A DNA stretch of 64,000 nucleotides from Tachypleus tridentatus (GCF_004210375.1 NC_134833.1:21569396-21633395), one strand, 5' to 3'. Numbered from the stretch's first letter, positions 11,281 to 24,200 are shown. Made by a program: numbers and translations. The notes: generated by a model from the sequence alone, not told the origin.

Positions 11281-12049
11281 TTCAAGTGCACAAGGTATGT
11301 AGACAAACTTATATACTTCAGACTGAATGCACCAGTGATCTACACGTCACACCTGTTCTACAAAAAAATCAAATCTTACTTACTGTAAAATGTTTAACAG
11401 TTTGTTAAATAAACAACCTGCATGTACAGCAACCAATATGAAAATTAATTATTTTAATGTAAAAATATACAAAGGATTTTTCTTCTTAAAATAATTGGAT
11501 TCAAAGATAACTTGTACAAACGAAGTCCTGTATGCTATCGTCTTTTTTAAATCGTTACAAAAGTACGGATGTGGTAGAAGGTCGCATAGGTTCAGGGCCA
11601 CTGCCGGCATTTCACCAACCCAGACTAATAGGGAAATTTGCGAGTATTTTTAAAGAGCAAAGATTACCAGTCGTATCAAGGCTTTTCTTACACCACAGAG
11701 ACCTTAAAATGCTGGTGTTACGCATGGGTTTTACCAAGGACATAAATACATAATTTAAAAACCGTAGCTGTGTAGTAACGTTTAAGAAATAACAGCATAA
11801 TTAAAACAAATCGCATTGTTCTGCGTATTGGCTAATAATCAGTATTTAACGTTTAACCCTCGTTGAATATGCACACTTTGTGAGGAAAACGAAATGTTGA
11901 GACTCGGGATAAACAATACATGAATTTTTATTAAAGCTACACGTCTTTACCTTCCACACGCGTGTTTCTTGAAAACCAAATACCCATTTTTAAATGTTTT
12001 TACCTAAATAATTCGTACGTTCACTTCAGTACTTAGCTATGTGTTTTTC
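11281..12049. other. Spacer without recognisable genes
   Basis: A 73-codon plus-strand open frame (11532-11753) has no splice sites or recognisable domain. Nothing else is seen. Confidence 0.45.
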
Positions 12050-12155
12050 TTATAGCAAAGCCACAGAGGGCTATCTGTTCAGCCCACCGAGGAGAATCGA
12101 AGCGCTGATTTTAGCGTTGTAAATCCGGAGACATACCGCTGTACTAGCGGGGGAA
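12050..12155 (-). mobile_element. Second-family SINE
   Basis: Minus copy: tatagcaaagccacagaggg tail, cagcccaccgaggagaatcg core, gcgttgtaaatccggagaca head, ending ctgtactagcggggga. Confidence 0.7.
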
Positions 12156-12354
12156 TAGTAATATCCTTGAAGTTATAATTAACCCATTACGCCATCAAGA
12201 CCTGTAGTTCTTAGCTACAAAACCGAGCATGCAAAAAGTGGAAAGTTCATTCAATAATTCCATTCTAGGGTTAATGATAAACAAAGAATTTTGAGTTGGT
12301 ACTGACGTTTTCCTTAAAAATATGCTCCACGCTTTGGGATTGATGGTGTGCTAC

Positions 12355-12520
12355 ATACATATCTGTGTGTGTAGGAGTGGAAGTCAAATCCCACTATTCG
12401 GTCACGTAAAAATTGACGGTGGATGCTGTTGACTAGCTCTCTTTGTTTTAATATGTTACACTAAAATCACGGACTACGTGTGCAAATATTCCTTTAAATA
12501 GCCAAGCGCGAAAATTCTAG
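12355..12520 (+). mobile_element. Decayed SINE body and tail
   Basis: The order aatcccactattcgg, gacggtggatgctgttgactagc, acactaaaatcacggac, aagcgcgaaaattc matches the Thr-like SINE body and tail, with many substitutions. Confidence 0.5.
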
Positions 12521-12862
12521 AACGCAGAATCAGTATTAACGAATGTTGCTAAAAGTCGTACTGCTGGAATAAATTTGAGTAACGTTAAGGTTAATGGTGA
12601 CAGAAGTAGGATTCGTTTAATAAAAAAAAAATTGATGGGCAATCGCAGTCATGAAATACGAAAAAACAGAAAAATCTTTCAGACGTATATAACTTTTGAC
12701 GAAGTCTTCATGATTATTAAAACAAGATAGGAACGTACTGTAGACTGTATAATACAGTATGAAGATGCAAGCTAACGAGAGAGCTTTTCTCAATCGTATG
12801 AATTTCTGTACAGTCTTATAATTATATGAAATATGTTACGAAGTAATTCAGAATCAGAATCA

Positions 12863-13148
12863 TGCCCAGCATGGCGAGGCGGTTAAGGCGCTCGACTCGT
12901 AATCTGAGGGTGGCGGGTTCGAATTGCAGTCATACTAAACATGCTTGCCCTTTCAGTCGTGGGGGCGTTATAATGTGACGGTCAATCCCCTATTCATTGG
13001 TAAAGAGTAGTCCAAGAGTTGGCGGTGGGTGGGGATGACTAGCTGCCTTCTTTCTAGTATTATACTGTTAAATTAGGGACGGCTAGCGCAGATAGCCCTT
13101 TGTGTAGCTTTGCACAAAATTCAAAACAAACAAACAAACAAACAAACG
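12863..13148 (+). mobile_element. tRNA-derived SINE
   Basis: Near-complete plus copy, gcccagcatggcgaggcggt to a (caaa)n tail of six units. The A box, gactcgtaatctgag anticodon arm and B box gggttcgaat are all visible. Confidence 0.9.
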
Positions 13149-13759
13149 AATTCTCTTTCATCTATAATTTTAGCTTTCTAAACAAACAATACAGAATGAA
13201 ATGATCACAACAGTCTGTTTATATGTTTGTCTACTTGTGGATATCGGTCAGTTTTCTTCTTTATCGATGTTTAAAATGTTTCACATCTTGTGTTCATTGT
13301 TGAGTACAGAGATGTGACTGTCTAAATACTTTATTTTTAAATGTGAAAAGTACACGTAAGTGTATCTTCAACACGGTGAATTTAAATCGAACATTAAGTT
13401 ATACACAAAGCAGACGGTGTTACAACGTTCAGTTGAAATATCTTGTCTGAATCATTGTTTTAACACATCAGCCACTTTGGCACGTCGATATTGGCCGGGT
13501 CGTGTGTTGGTAATCTCTTTGTACGAAGCAAACAATAAAATAATTGTTGCTCAACAGAGATTGTTCCAAGGTTGACGCGAAATCTAGAGCAAAAAAATAA
13601 TGATTGTTTTGACGGACACTTGGCATGACAACAGTTTAGTAGCCCGTGAAACAGGAAAAGCGGGGAGATTCCCACGGATTTGAAAACAAAGTCCACTTTT
13701 ATGAGCGCAGACAAGACTAGACAAAAAGAGAACACAGGTTGTGTCGAAACTAGTACACT

Positions 13760-13830
13760 GCTCGTCATGGGTATCGAAACCCAAATTTTATCGTTGTAAT
13801 CCTGCAGACTTAACACAGACTCAACGATGT
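13760..13830 (-). mobile_element. Second-family SINE fragment
   Basis: Core ctcgtcatgggtatcgaaac and ttgtaatcctgcagacttaac match the head of the second SINE family in minus orientation. Confidence 0.55.
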
Positions 13831-14120
13831 ATGCGAGTTTAATGCGAAGTTTCCTCACAGTTTGTTCTGTTTACTGTTGTTTTTCACTAACTGCCACACA
13901 CAATTATTATGTTCCTATATTACTATATTTCATGCCATTCAGGCCACACTAAATGAAACTACTGAGCTTAGATTTGCTATTAATCTTTATTCTATAGGAA
14001 ACTGTCTATTTTGTATTTTGAATAAAGCTACTATAGAGCTGTATGTGCTAGCTGTGACAGATCAGAGAGGAGACAGCCATTCGTAGTGACGAGAAACTCA
14101 CTTGAAGTAAAAATATATCT

Positions 14121-14166
14121 CAGGACGGCTGGTATTTTGGTAAAAGTGTTAATACCAACCGTCCTG
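14121..14166. repeat. Short hairpin palindrome
   Basis: caggacggctggtatt (14121-14136) and aataccaaccgtcctg (14151-14166) are inverted with one mismatch and a 14-base loop. Confidence 0.75.
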
Positions 14167-14171
14167 AAATA

Positions 14172-14251
14172 CAGAAGGCAGCTATTATCGTCATCCGGTT
14201 CCACCATCCTCCGTCAATTCTTAGATTACACTTTTACCAACGAATAGAGGA
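14172..14251 (-). mobile_element. SINE fragment, target of the next SINE
   Basis: gaaggcagctattatcgtca to accaacgaatagagga is a minus-strand SINE body. It is interrupted at its end by a younger SINE whose target duplication lies in it. Confidence 0.7.
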
Positions 14252-14530
14252 TTTGTTTGTTTGTTTTTGAATTTCGCACAAAGCTACTCGAGGGCTATCT
14301 GTGCTAGCCGTCCCTAATTTAGCAGTGTAAGACTAGAGGGAAGGCAGCTAGTCATCACCACCCATCGCCAACTCTTGGGCTACTCTTTTACCAACGAATA
14401 GTGGGATTGACCGTCACATTATAACGCCCCCACGGCTGAAAAGGCGAGCATGTTTGGCGCGGCCGGGATTCGAACCAGCGACCCTCAGATTACGAGTCGC
14501 ACGCCTTAACACGCTTGGCTATGCCGGGCC
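14252..14530 (-). mobile_element. tRNA-derived SINE with 11-bp target duplication
   Basis: Complete minus-strand copy from the tttgtttgtttg tail to the head (ccgggcc). It is flanked by exact cgaatagagga repeats at 14241-14251 and 14531-14541, lying inside an older SINE. B box ggattcgaaccagcgaccc. Confidence 0.95.
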
Positions 14531-14541
14531 CGAATAGAGGA

Positions 14542-15252
14542 ACTGAAAATCACATTATAAACAACCATTGCTAAAAGGACGAACAAGTTTGATAACGAAG
14601 ATATGGATATTAAATAAGATAACAAGTCCGTTTCACATGATTGAAACTAACAAGTGTCGCGATATATACAACTCCTTCTACACTTTCGTATTGAAACACA
14701 GGTGTAGATTTGAAGAAAGTCTTAACCTTTACGTAGTCGGACACCTGGTGAGTCCAAAATTCTCGTTTTCAATACGAGTGTGTTGTTTAGTGTCGTCATT
14801 TATTTACTACAGTTAACTTTTACGTATAAAGAACTTTTAGAACATATGGCATTGAAAGTATCGATTTATTATGCCGAATTATTCAGTATACTAGCTGCTT
14901 AAGCAGTGAAGATAAATGAGAAATCTAATCTATGGTCTCAATCTAAGTTTGTCACTAAATTATATCGGTTTCTAGGAATTCCACTGTTCATAACTAACTC
15001 TGAACAAGGTGAAACAATAAGGCTAGGTTTCTGATATATATTTATATGCGTGCGTGTGTGTTTCTATGATTATTATGAATAAAAAAGCATAACATGCATG
15101 TATAGCATGTTGGGAAATTATGTCAATAAAAATGTTTATTTGTACCTCTGAGATTGTTCTAAAATTTACCACTACTGTAATTATACAGCGTATACGTCAG
15201 CTATGCCCTTACAGTCTATGGCCCATCCTTCTTAGTGTGTCAATATTAAGGT
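14542..15252. other. Spacer without recognisable genes
   Basis: AT-rich spacer, with no recognisable coding or repeat element. Confidence 0.45.
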
Positions 15253-15260
15253 TGAAGTGT

Positions 15261-15537
15261 TTTTTGTTTGTTTTTTTAATTTCTCGCAAAGCTACACAAA
15301 GGCTATCTGCGCTAGCCTTCCCTACTTTAGTAGTGGAAGACTAGAGAGGAGGCAGCTAGTCATCACCACCCACCGCCAACTCTTGGGCTACTCTTTTACC
15401 AACAAATAGTGGTATTAATCGTAACATTAGCTCCCAGGGCTGAAAGTGTGAGCATGTTTGGTGCGACAGGGATTCGAATTCGCAACCCTCGAATTAGGAG
15501 CCGAGTGCCCTATTCACCTGGCCATGCCGGGCTAGAA
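15261..15537 (-). mobile_element. tRNA-derived SINE with 8-bp target duplication
   Basis: Minus copy with tail tttttgtttgtttttttaat, ending gccatgccgggct. tgaagtgt occurs at 15253-15260 and 15538-15545. Confidence 0.9.
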
Positions 15538-15707
15538 TGAAGTGTGTCGTTTATATTATTTGCACTCCAGACATGTATTTTAGTTCCTCAACTTTCTGAG
15601 CAAAAGACTTAAAATAATTGAAAAATTCCAAATGTTTCACATTTAAAAGGATTTAAAATGTAGTATTTAAAATGGATATTTCTCTTTAGTTTTTGTCAAG
15701 ACAATAT

Positions 15708-15840
15708 TGTTCTACTCTACTGGTACGTTCCTATGGTAATACAATAAATTCATTCTGTTTTCCTCTAACAGTATTTTTCTACGGTAGTACAATAGAATTT
15801 GTCAGTTCTACTCTACTGGTACTTTCCTATGGTAGTTGAT
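15708..15840. repeat. Two-copy direct repeat
   Basis: ttctactctactggtacgtt + cctatggta recurs about 97 bases later, with a diverged half-copy (ttttctacggtagtacaata) in between. Confidence 0.65.
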
Positions 15841-15934
15841 CAAAATAAATCATGCCTCTTTCCAAGGCATGTTCTAATCTGGTACTTTAGATCTAATAGA
15901 AAACAGGATTTTCCTTTAATGCGTTTGACAAGTT

Positions 15935-16000
15935 ATCTGTTGTGTCCACTTCGGAGAATCGAAACCACGATTTTAGTGTCCCACTGTGGGATTTACTTAT
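15935..16000 (-). mobile_element. Second-family SINE fragment
   Basis: tgtccacttcggagaatcga and aaccacgattttagtgtccc match the core of the family in minus orientation. Confidence 0.45.
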
Positions 16001-16428
16001 TGTTAAATGAACACATTTTAAAATTCAAAATTAAATTAGCATTTGAAATGCGCAATAAAGTTGATATTTGGCCAACGGCCAAACTTTAATGATTACATGT
16101 TTCGGTTGTTTTACGCCACCGTCTTTAGAAGTAAAATCCTACATGACAAGTGGCTAGTTTATGAGAAAAATCTTTAACTCATTCTAATCGATGAAGGTTG
16201 TTTGAGTATTATAGGTAAGAAGTACATATCTCTTCCCAAACACGGTGAAGTTTCACCAGATGACTCTTAATTGCTAGTTAACAAAAACTACGTGGTTTAC
16301 AGCATGAAATATCTGTTCGCTCTTTAATATACCATTCACTGTTAATGTTAGGTAAATTTAAAAGTACTGTTTTTTCTCAGTGTACTGAATGATCGATTTT
16401 AACAATGTACGGAATAAGAGGTAAAATT

Positions 16429-16554
16429 AGCATCTGTTTATCACGTGTATTAATATGACATATCAAATTACGTACAGTTAAACAAGCTATGTAGCATCTG
16501 TTTATTACGTGTATTAATATGACATATCAAATTACGTACAGTTAAACAAGCTAC
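16429..16554. repeat. 64-bp tandem duplication
   Basis: Two nearly identical copies beginning agcatctgtttatcacgtgt, ending cagttaaacaagctatgt. Two substitutions at most, so the duplication is recent. Confidence 0.9.
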
Positions 16555-16776
16555 GTTTTTCTTCCATTCACACCTAAGTTTATATATATGCACACACATA
16601 TACACCTTTTTATATCTAAAAGTGTCATTTTTAATATTTACTGCTAAAACGTTTCGCTTTCATTTTGTTGAATGGTCTAAAAAAATTAGGTGTACAATAA
16701 TGTTTGCTGAATACATTGGAAACTCCACCAGTTACACCATGTTTGTATGGTAATACTACTATACTATCAATTCTAC

Positions 16777-17036
16777 GCCCGGCATGGCCAGGTGGGTACG
16801 GAACTCGACACGTAATCTGAGAGTCGCTGGTTCGAATCTCCGTCACACCAAACATGCTCGTCATTTCATCCGTGGGGACGTTATAAAGAACGGTCAATCT
16901 CACTATTTGTTGGTAAAAGAGTAGCCCAAGAGTTGACGGTGGATGGTGATGACTAGCTGCCTTCCCTCTAGTCTTACACTGCAAAATAGGGACGGCTAGC
17001 GCAGATAGCCCTCGTGTAGTTCTGCGCGAAATTCAA
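16777..17036 (+). mobile_element. tRNA-derived SINE
   Basis: Plus copy from gcccggcatggccaggtggg to gcgaaattcaaac. B box ctggttcgaatctcc. Confidence 0.9.
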
Positions 17037-17149
17037 ACTATTAACTATATACGCTATATACTATAAACGCTATAATCTTAGAAATTGTTTTATCTAGTAC
17101 ATTGCTTCATAAAAATTGAATTGTATTTTCTTTGTACTGTACATTCAAT

Positions 17150-17610
17150 CAGGGGCGTAGATCCTAGGGGGATGGAGGGCATACATCCTCCCTTCATTTT
17201 AGATGGGGGGTATGGTGCATACAATCATCCCCATACAGTTTGGTCTGTTGAATTGTTTTAACGCATCACAGGCCTACAAATTGTGTGTTTGTTCTTGTGA
17301 TTCTCGTGTTCTTACCAATCGTATTACATAATTAGGCCTAGATGTAGGCTTCTTCAGTAGCCGAAATGGACATCTTTAATACAGGCGTGCTTCTAAGCTT
17401 TTCGATCTAAGCGATAGTTCGTAAGTATCAGTCAGTAGGCCTAAGTATACATGCAAGTATAGTGGCAACAAGATTACTCTGTGACTGCATGTTTACAGCT
17501 TTCAGGTTCACGTAATCAGAGATTACCAATTTGCAAATTGAACAGTTCACACAAGTGGTTGCAAAAAATCATCCCCCCCCCATCGGGTGTAAAAAATATC
17601 TACGCCCCTG
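17150..17610. mobile_element. hAT-type non-autonomous DNA transposon
   Basis: 461-bp element with terminal inverted repeats caggggcgtagat and atctacgcccctg, flanked by an exact 8-bp duplication cattcaat (17142-17149 and 17611-17618). Subterminal G/C runs (gggggatggagg, catcccccccccat) are also mirrored. An 8-bp duplication with a CAGGGG terminus is typical of the hAT superfamily. There is no open frame, so it needs a transposase supplied elsewhere. Confidence 0.9.
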
Positions 17611-17618
17611 CATTCAAT

Positions 17619-19888
17619 TATATCAACATCGACCGTTGGTAAAACTTTTTAAAATAATTCAACTGGTTTTTGAAATTAGCAGAACCAAAACAAAATTTCG
17701 AAGCTTCTAGGTGCTGAGGAAATGGGTGACATTATCTTTGGTATGGTGGCATGTGGACTGAATGATTTCCAACAAACAGTTGTGAAAAAAAAAGTTCCGT
17801 CTTTAAACATCTGCATCAAAAAATAAAGTACACAATTATGTTGTTCGATCTCATATGTACACTGAATAGATTTAGAAGGATCAACATTGTTTAAACCATC
17901 AGAAAATATTTCACATGAACTTGATTTAAATTTAAAATAAATACTTGCGTCTATAGATTATAAAAACAAGACTTAATCTAATACTGTTAAAAGTAGAGTA
18001 TTGTATCGAAAACCACGAAAGGAAATTAAGCACAATTAAACAGATTTAAATAAGTTGAACAATCATTACTTATCTAAAAGTTTTGTTTCGTAAGATAAGT
18101 TTATATGTCAAGAGGGAAACGGGCTAATATGACTGATGCTCTGAAAATATACAGAGAATTGAGTAGGTAATATTAGAACGATTTGAAATATACAAATCAG
18201 CAAGTCACTAGTTGTTATAGAATCGAAGTGGAAGGAATCTATGAGAATTACATTTCGATATTATTTATCGGTTTTAGCCAATATAGTATCACTGAAATTT
18301 ATCGTTTTTATGAATGATATGTAATAGCTCTTTCTGTTGCAAAATATTCACACGTGCAGATCGTAAAGATGTGTTTAGAAGGGGAGCTTACAATTTCCAA
18401 GACAAATGTATCACTTGAATATAAAGGTATTGGAAAACAGCATAATATGAATCAACTTGAGGTACCAAGATCATCGACAATGAGACTTACAGCAAGTCAT
18501 ATCCCAGCCATGGTAAGAAAGTGAAACGTATTGTTAAAAGGCGAGAGCCTAATTTCACAAAAGTTAGTGGCAAATGTCATACACATTTCCCATGAAACAG
18601 CATGCAATATAAGCAAAGAACTTCTGCAAGAGTGACAAAAGTCACGTGTAAATAAGTTGCTTCATTGACATTACCGCTCAACCATTGCATTTTTCAAGCA
18701 ATTGAAAAAAGAAACGGATATTCATGCTATTCCAAGTGGATTGAGACAGCACGTACAGATATCTGTGAGGTTAGATTATTGAAATTGGCTCTTGGAAACT
18801 TGTTACACTTTAGCTGGATTTCGAAACAATTGCAGAAAAATTGGATGCACGATGTGTGTTCCAGCCTAACGATGGAGTCTTTTTCTATGGAACTTACGAC
18901 GCAGGGGCGAAATTGGCTGCAATAACGTAAAGAGTTCCAAAAACCGTTTCGATGAAACGTAGTCAAACCGCATGTACCTCATGAACTTACTCTTTATGAG
19001 AAATGTGTTTCAGTTCCAATGCTGCCTTTATGAAAACTTCCTTCATCATTGATGTATTCAGTGTGATGGCCATGATTACGTTCTGTTTCCTGATATAACA
19101 TTTTTTTAGTAACAGTTTCTGTGAAAGATGGTAAAGTCAGCCTTATACAATGACGGGAAATCGGCTTTCAGGCTGCAGTCATATAAACAAGAGGCATAAA
19201 TATCCACTGGGGTAGGATATCAAGGATATAACCAAATGAGATTTCAGTATCTTTGTCCATCTTTGTCACAAAAACATTCGTTGACTTTGATATGTGAGTT
19301 AAATTTTATTAACTATTAATTGTTTTTTAGCTGGAAGGTTCACTTTCGTAACCACAAACTTGTCTTTGAAGTTGATGGCATTATGACGGATTGTTCTAAG
19401 GTGTGATTTCGAAGCCGTTTACTGTTCCAAACAGTTAGCTGTGAAAGCTTTTCTGTTGTTATGTAGAATACTGAGAGATTCTTTATTTTCAAAATGTTTG
19501 GCTCTACATTATTTTAACAATCCCGTTCTACAAATACTCTTCGTTCCGAAAGAATCGCACTTGAGCTTTTAGACTCAAATGGCTGCATTTTATAGTGCAC
19601 GTGACGCCAAAGCTTACAACAATGATAACTCACCACTGCTTTAGCATATGCATATCTAGTAACAGATTTAAAAGTCTTAGCAATGGTAACTTAAGTACAA
19701 ATATCTATTTATCTCTCCTGCGATATTTGAAACCTACATATATATTTAAAGATTATATAAAATAATACAGGCGATGTTACAAATTGCTAAAATGTTTTTA
19801 ACAACATGTGTTTCATCAATAGTGTTTAGCGAGTGGCACTTTATGTAGCCCTAGAGCTTTAGATATGAATTCATTATGAAGCAGTTGA
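17619..19888. other. 2.3-kb spacer, possible decayed retro/transposon DNA
   Basis: Short open frames with several stops occur around 18470-18930 on the plus strand, but no motif is recognisable. I see no gene that I can support. Confidence 0.4.
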
Positions 19889-19889
19889 A

Positions 19890-20166
19890 GGCCCGGCATG
19901 GCCAAGCGTGTTAAGGCGTGCGACTCGTAGTCTGAGGGTCGCGGGTTCACATCCCCGTTGCGCCAAACATGCTCGCCCTTTCAGCCGTGGGGGCATTATA
20001 ATGTGACGGTCAATCCCACTATTCGTTGGTAAAAGAGTAGCCCAAGAGTTGGCGGTGGATGGTGATGACTAGCTGCCTTCCCTCTAGTCTTACGCTACTA
20101 AATTAGGGACGGCTAGCACAGATAGCCCTCGAGTAGCTTTGTGCGAAATTCAAAAACAAACAAACA
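19890..20166 (+). mobile_element. tRNA-derived SINE
   Basis: Well-preserved plus copy, ggcccggcatggccaagcgt to caaaaacaaacaaac. The anticodon arm reads gactcgtagtctgag. Confidence 0.92.
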
Positions 20167-20554
20167 ATGAAACATTTGGTTTCGTCTTGCATTTTTACTA
20201 ATAACATAGGCCTACGTCTTGAAAATTGTGGGTCATGTTCTATGGTAGTTCCTGTACGCTGAATCCGAAACTGATATCCATTTATTTCTATCACGTACAA
20301 ATTTCTGAGAAAACGTAATGTATGCTTTTACATGAGCAAATATATTTCATTGAAATCGGGCCACATTTTATTATGCTTAAAATACCGACAGCAATTGGCT
20401 ATAGATTTTTCTAGACCAATCGCGACGTGAGCGTATTATCGATCGTTCTAGAACCCACTAGAAACACACCGCTGACATATAAATGGTTAAGAGGTTTATT
20501 AAATTACCTAGGTTAATTATTGAGTTATTTGTTATTTATTATCCGTGCACTCGA

Positions 20555-20712
20555 CTTGCTTTGATCAGATGTTCTTGATAAATACAAAATGTAAACTTTG
20601 ATCAGATGTTCTTGATAAATACAAAATGTAAAATTATTTATATGATTATTAGTACCCTAGTGTTCTTGATAAATACAAATTGTAAAATTAGTTGAGTTTA
20701 GTACCCTAGTGG
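20555..20712. repeat. Short tandem repeats, 2-3 copies
   Basis: tttgatcagatgttcttgat + aaatacaaaatgtaaa occurs twice in tandem at 20558-20632. A third partial unit follows at about 20660-20700, with tagtaccctagtg also repeated. Confidence 0.8.
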
Positions 20713-20814
20713 TAAGGTTGAACACAATATTCTATTGTGTAATTAACAAAAAAAAAAAAAAAGAAGCAACTATGAATGTCAATTTCAAAAATATTTCTTT
20801 TTCCGAGTCACTCG

Positions 20815-20965
20815 GCGACATGTCTGTAGGCTTTTGATGCTAACAAAGTTTTAATATCTGTAGTAGGCACAGCACAGATAGCCCATGTTTTAATACCTGT
20901 AGTAGGTACAGCACAGATAGCCCATTGTGGATCTTTGTACTCAAAAACAACCGAATCAGACCAAC
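20815..20965 (+). mobile_element. Second-family SINE with internal duplication
   Basis: The segment ttttaatatctgtagtaggc + acagcacagatagccca is present twice (about 20849 and 20890), followed by the tail ttgtggatctttgtactcaaa. Confidence 0.6.
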
Positions 20966-21035
20966 CAACCATAAAGAGTTTCATTTACTCCAGATTTTAA
21001 ATGCAAAGACTGGATTATTTATGGAGATAATTTGT

Positions 21036-21041
21036 TTTATT
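21036..21041 (-). promoter_or_regulatory. Candidate polyadenylation signal of gene B
   Basis: AATAAA on the minus strand, 42 nt downstream of the TGA stop. Position is plausible for a short 3' UTR; no cleavage evidence can be seen. Confidence 0.45.
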
Positions 21042-21082
21042 AATGTTAAATTTCCAAGCTTATAATAGACGAATAAACCTTT

Positions 21083-21241
21083 TCAAATAACGCTAGATTT
21101 AATCCAGTCTAATATTTCAGTGACTCTGGTGTAAACTCCTGGATAACCGGGTTCAGCACACCGAAAACCCCAAGATGCGATTCCAATCACAACCCAGCGG
21201 CCATCTGGACCTTCAATCATCAAAGGACTACCAGAATCTCC
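21083..21241 (-). CDS. Gene B exon 7: catalytic Ser and C-terminus
   Basis: 159 nt, acceptor ATCTTAG|GG, stop TGA at 21085-21083. Starts [16 protein letters not shown], continues [20 protein letters not shown] and ends [14 protein letters not shown] replaces the usual GDSGGP, so Gly197 is Ser. A possible AATAAA signal follows at 21041-21036. Confidence 0.93.
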   Translation of the reverse strand, partial: GDSGSPLMIEGPDGRWVVIGIASWGFRCAEPGYPGVYTRVTEILDWIKSSVI

Positions 21242-24200
21242 CTAAGATATAGAAGAAATCCCAAACACATTAATTAGCTTGCTGTAAGTACCAGTTTGTG
21301 TATATTACTAGTCGTATAAGGTAAGTTTGTTTTTAATTCATCGATCAATACTATACATAAATGGAATGAACAAAAGTTGCTATACAATTGGTCGTGGCAA
21401 ATTTACTATGCATTTGGATACGACAAAAATTCTTTCTATATAATATGGTGGGGCATAAATTCCCATAAAATTAAAGTTGGGAGGGCATAGGTTACTTACT
21501 ATATAGGTATAAGTGATGTATATTACTGTAATCAATACCTGACATGAATCATCCATGCCATCCCTGGTTCCAGCACAGAGGAAGACACGAGTGATGTTCT
21601 GGGTGGTGTAGATGTTGTCGCACTCGGTGAGGTTCCAAACAGGAAGAGTAACCTGACGAAGGACGCCAGTTGAGGTCCCCCCTACATACAAACAGATTTA
21701 TTCTTTTTAAGCACCGTTCTGCATTTATTTCTCAATTGATAACTTACGAAGAACAGACACGGTACGAAAATGTTCAGAGGTTTCATTTACTTGTTATTAG
21801 TTTAGAAAGCAAGTGGTAAACCATTAGTAACACACTGTCTAACGTTAAAAATATAAAACTGTTTGTTTAGACTTTGGAAAAATTTTATAAATGGTTAATT
21901 TGTCTGATTTTGGGTGAAAACAAAGTTACACAATCAGATATCTTAGCTTCGCCCACCATGAGCATCGAAACCCGGTGTTTAGTACTATAAACCTGCAGTT
22001 TCACCGCTAATCCGAATGATGGAACATGATGTACTTCATTGTTTTAACTTTAAGAAACTATTTTCAAACTTCAATAAATTCTGTTAGTGACTGTGCTGTT
22101 GTTTTCTGAAATTAAGAGGCTTATTCCTTTCAAATTTCAACTAATATTATGATATAATTAAAACTTTTCTTGGTCTCAGATTACACAAAAACACTTATTG
22201 GTGTGGCTTCTTTATTATAATTCGAAAAAGTGTAATTCTTCTCAGAATAATCGTGAAAATAAATTACCTCCAAAGTATAATTTACATCCTTAACTTTTGG
22301 CTCCATGTTGGATATATAATCACTCACTTGACTTATCGTCCAACTTATGATCTGATTGAATGTCCTTAAAATCAGATGTGTTTTCTTTAGGACATCTCAA
22401 TCAGTTTGTGCCACTATAAAAGTAATATAAATTATCAATATTCTTGTCATTAATAAACAAAAGGAAATGTTCTAGTATTCGAGTAACGTTCTCAACAGTA
22501 TACTTTCTATAAGCTTCGAGTCTTGTTCATAGCTTCATTAAGTCATATAGTTAGATCGTCATCAGAAATACCAACTGTACAACACTGTCTACACCATCAG
22601 GTTCTTGTTAGAAATATCAATTGTACAACACTATCTACATCATTAGATCCTTGTTAGAAATACCAACTGTACAACACTGTCTACATCATTAGATCCTTGT
22701 TAGAAATACCAACTGTACAACACTGTCTACATCATTAGATCCTTGTTAGAAATACCAACTGTACAACACTGTCTACATCATTAGATCCTTGTTAGAAATA
22801 CCAACTGTACAACACTGTCTACATCATTAGATCCTTGTTAGAAATACCAACTGTACAACACTGTCTACATCATTAGATCCTTGTTAGAAATACCAACTGT
22901 ACAACACTGTCTACATCATTAGATCCTTGTTAGAAATACCAACTGTACACTGTCTACATCATTAGATCCTTGTTAGAAATACCAACTGTACAACACTGTC
23001 TACATCATTAGATCCTTGTTAGAAATACCAACTGTACAACACTGTCTACATCATTAGATCCTTGTTAGAAATACCAACTGTACAACACTGTCTACATCAT
23101 TAGATCCTTGTTAGAAATACCAACTGTACACTGTCTACATCATTAGATCCTTGTTAGAAATACCAACTGTACAACACTGTCTACATCATCAGGTTATTGT
23201 TAGAAATATCAATTGTACAACACTATCTACATCATTAGATCCTTGTTAGAAATACCAACTGTACAACACTGTCTACATCATTAGATCCTTGTTAGAAATA
23301 CCAACTGTACAACACTGTCTACATCATTAGATCCTTGTTAGAAATACCAACTGTACAACACTGTCTACATCATTAGATCCTTGTTAGAAATACCAACTGT
23401 ACACTGTCTACATCATTAGATCCTTGTTAGAAATACCAACTGTACAACACTGTCTACATCATTAGATCCTTGTTAAAAATACCAACTGTACAACACTGTC
23501 TACAACACCAGGTTCTTGTTAGAAATATCAACACTCTGTACATCATTAGGTCCTTGGTAGAAATATCAACCGTACAATTGTTTTCGTCAATGAATTTCGA
23601 CGTTTTTCACTTCACAAACTTTCAAAAATTTAGTAAACACTTACAAGATCTAGCATAACCAGGTGGTTAAGGCACTCGACTCGTAATCTGAGGGGCCCGG
23701 GTAACACAAAACATGCTCGCCCTTTCAGCCGTGGGCGCGTTATAAAGTGACAACAATCCCGCTATTCGTTGGTAAAAGAGTAGCTCAAGAGGTGGCAGTG
23801 GGTGTTGATGACTAGCTACATTCCTTCTAGTCAATCATTTCAAAATTAATGAAGACTATTCCCAGGGTGTTCGCGTTGTACATGATTATTTCCATCAAGA
23901 GGACGTTACAAGATTGCCATGTTCATTAGAGTCCCCATATTATAATCCCATTGAGAACTGTTGGGGAGAATTGAGCCGGAAAATTACTAACCACGACCCC
24001 AAACCAACTACTGTAGCTGAGTTGCAGGAACTTTTCATTATAAGTTGAGATGAATTCACGGTGGATTACATCAATAACCTCATTGACAACATGTCATGTC
24101 GTTTTGCAGTGGCTATTAGTATGAAGACATCCAACCAAGTACACTATTTATAATACTGTAATGTTATATTTTGTCATTATATAGGTTTTGTCGTAATAGA

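Noticed and set aside
13460..13858. A 132-codon minus-strand open frame
   Set aside because: It overlaps a second-family SINE fragment and has no recognisable domain or flanking splice signals.
16631..16984. A 117-codon minus-strand open frame
   Set aside because: It is antisense to the SINE at 16777-17036. Similar frames recur in other SINE copies.
18665..18966. Possible transposase or zinc-finger gene on either strand
   Set aside because: No recognisable motif could be read in any frame, and neighbouring frames have stops. It could be decayed mobile DNA but is not supportable.
22555..23580. CRISPR-like array of regular repeats
   Set aside because: Units are directly adjacent without unique spacers, in a eukaryotic intron: a minisatellite.
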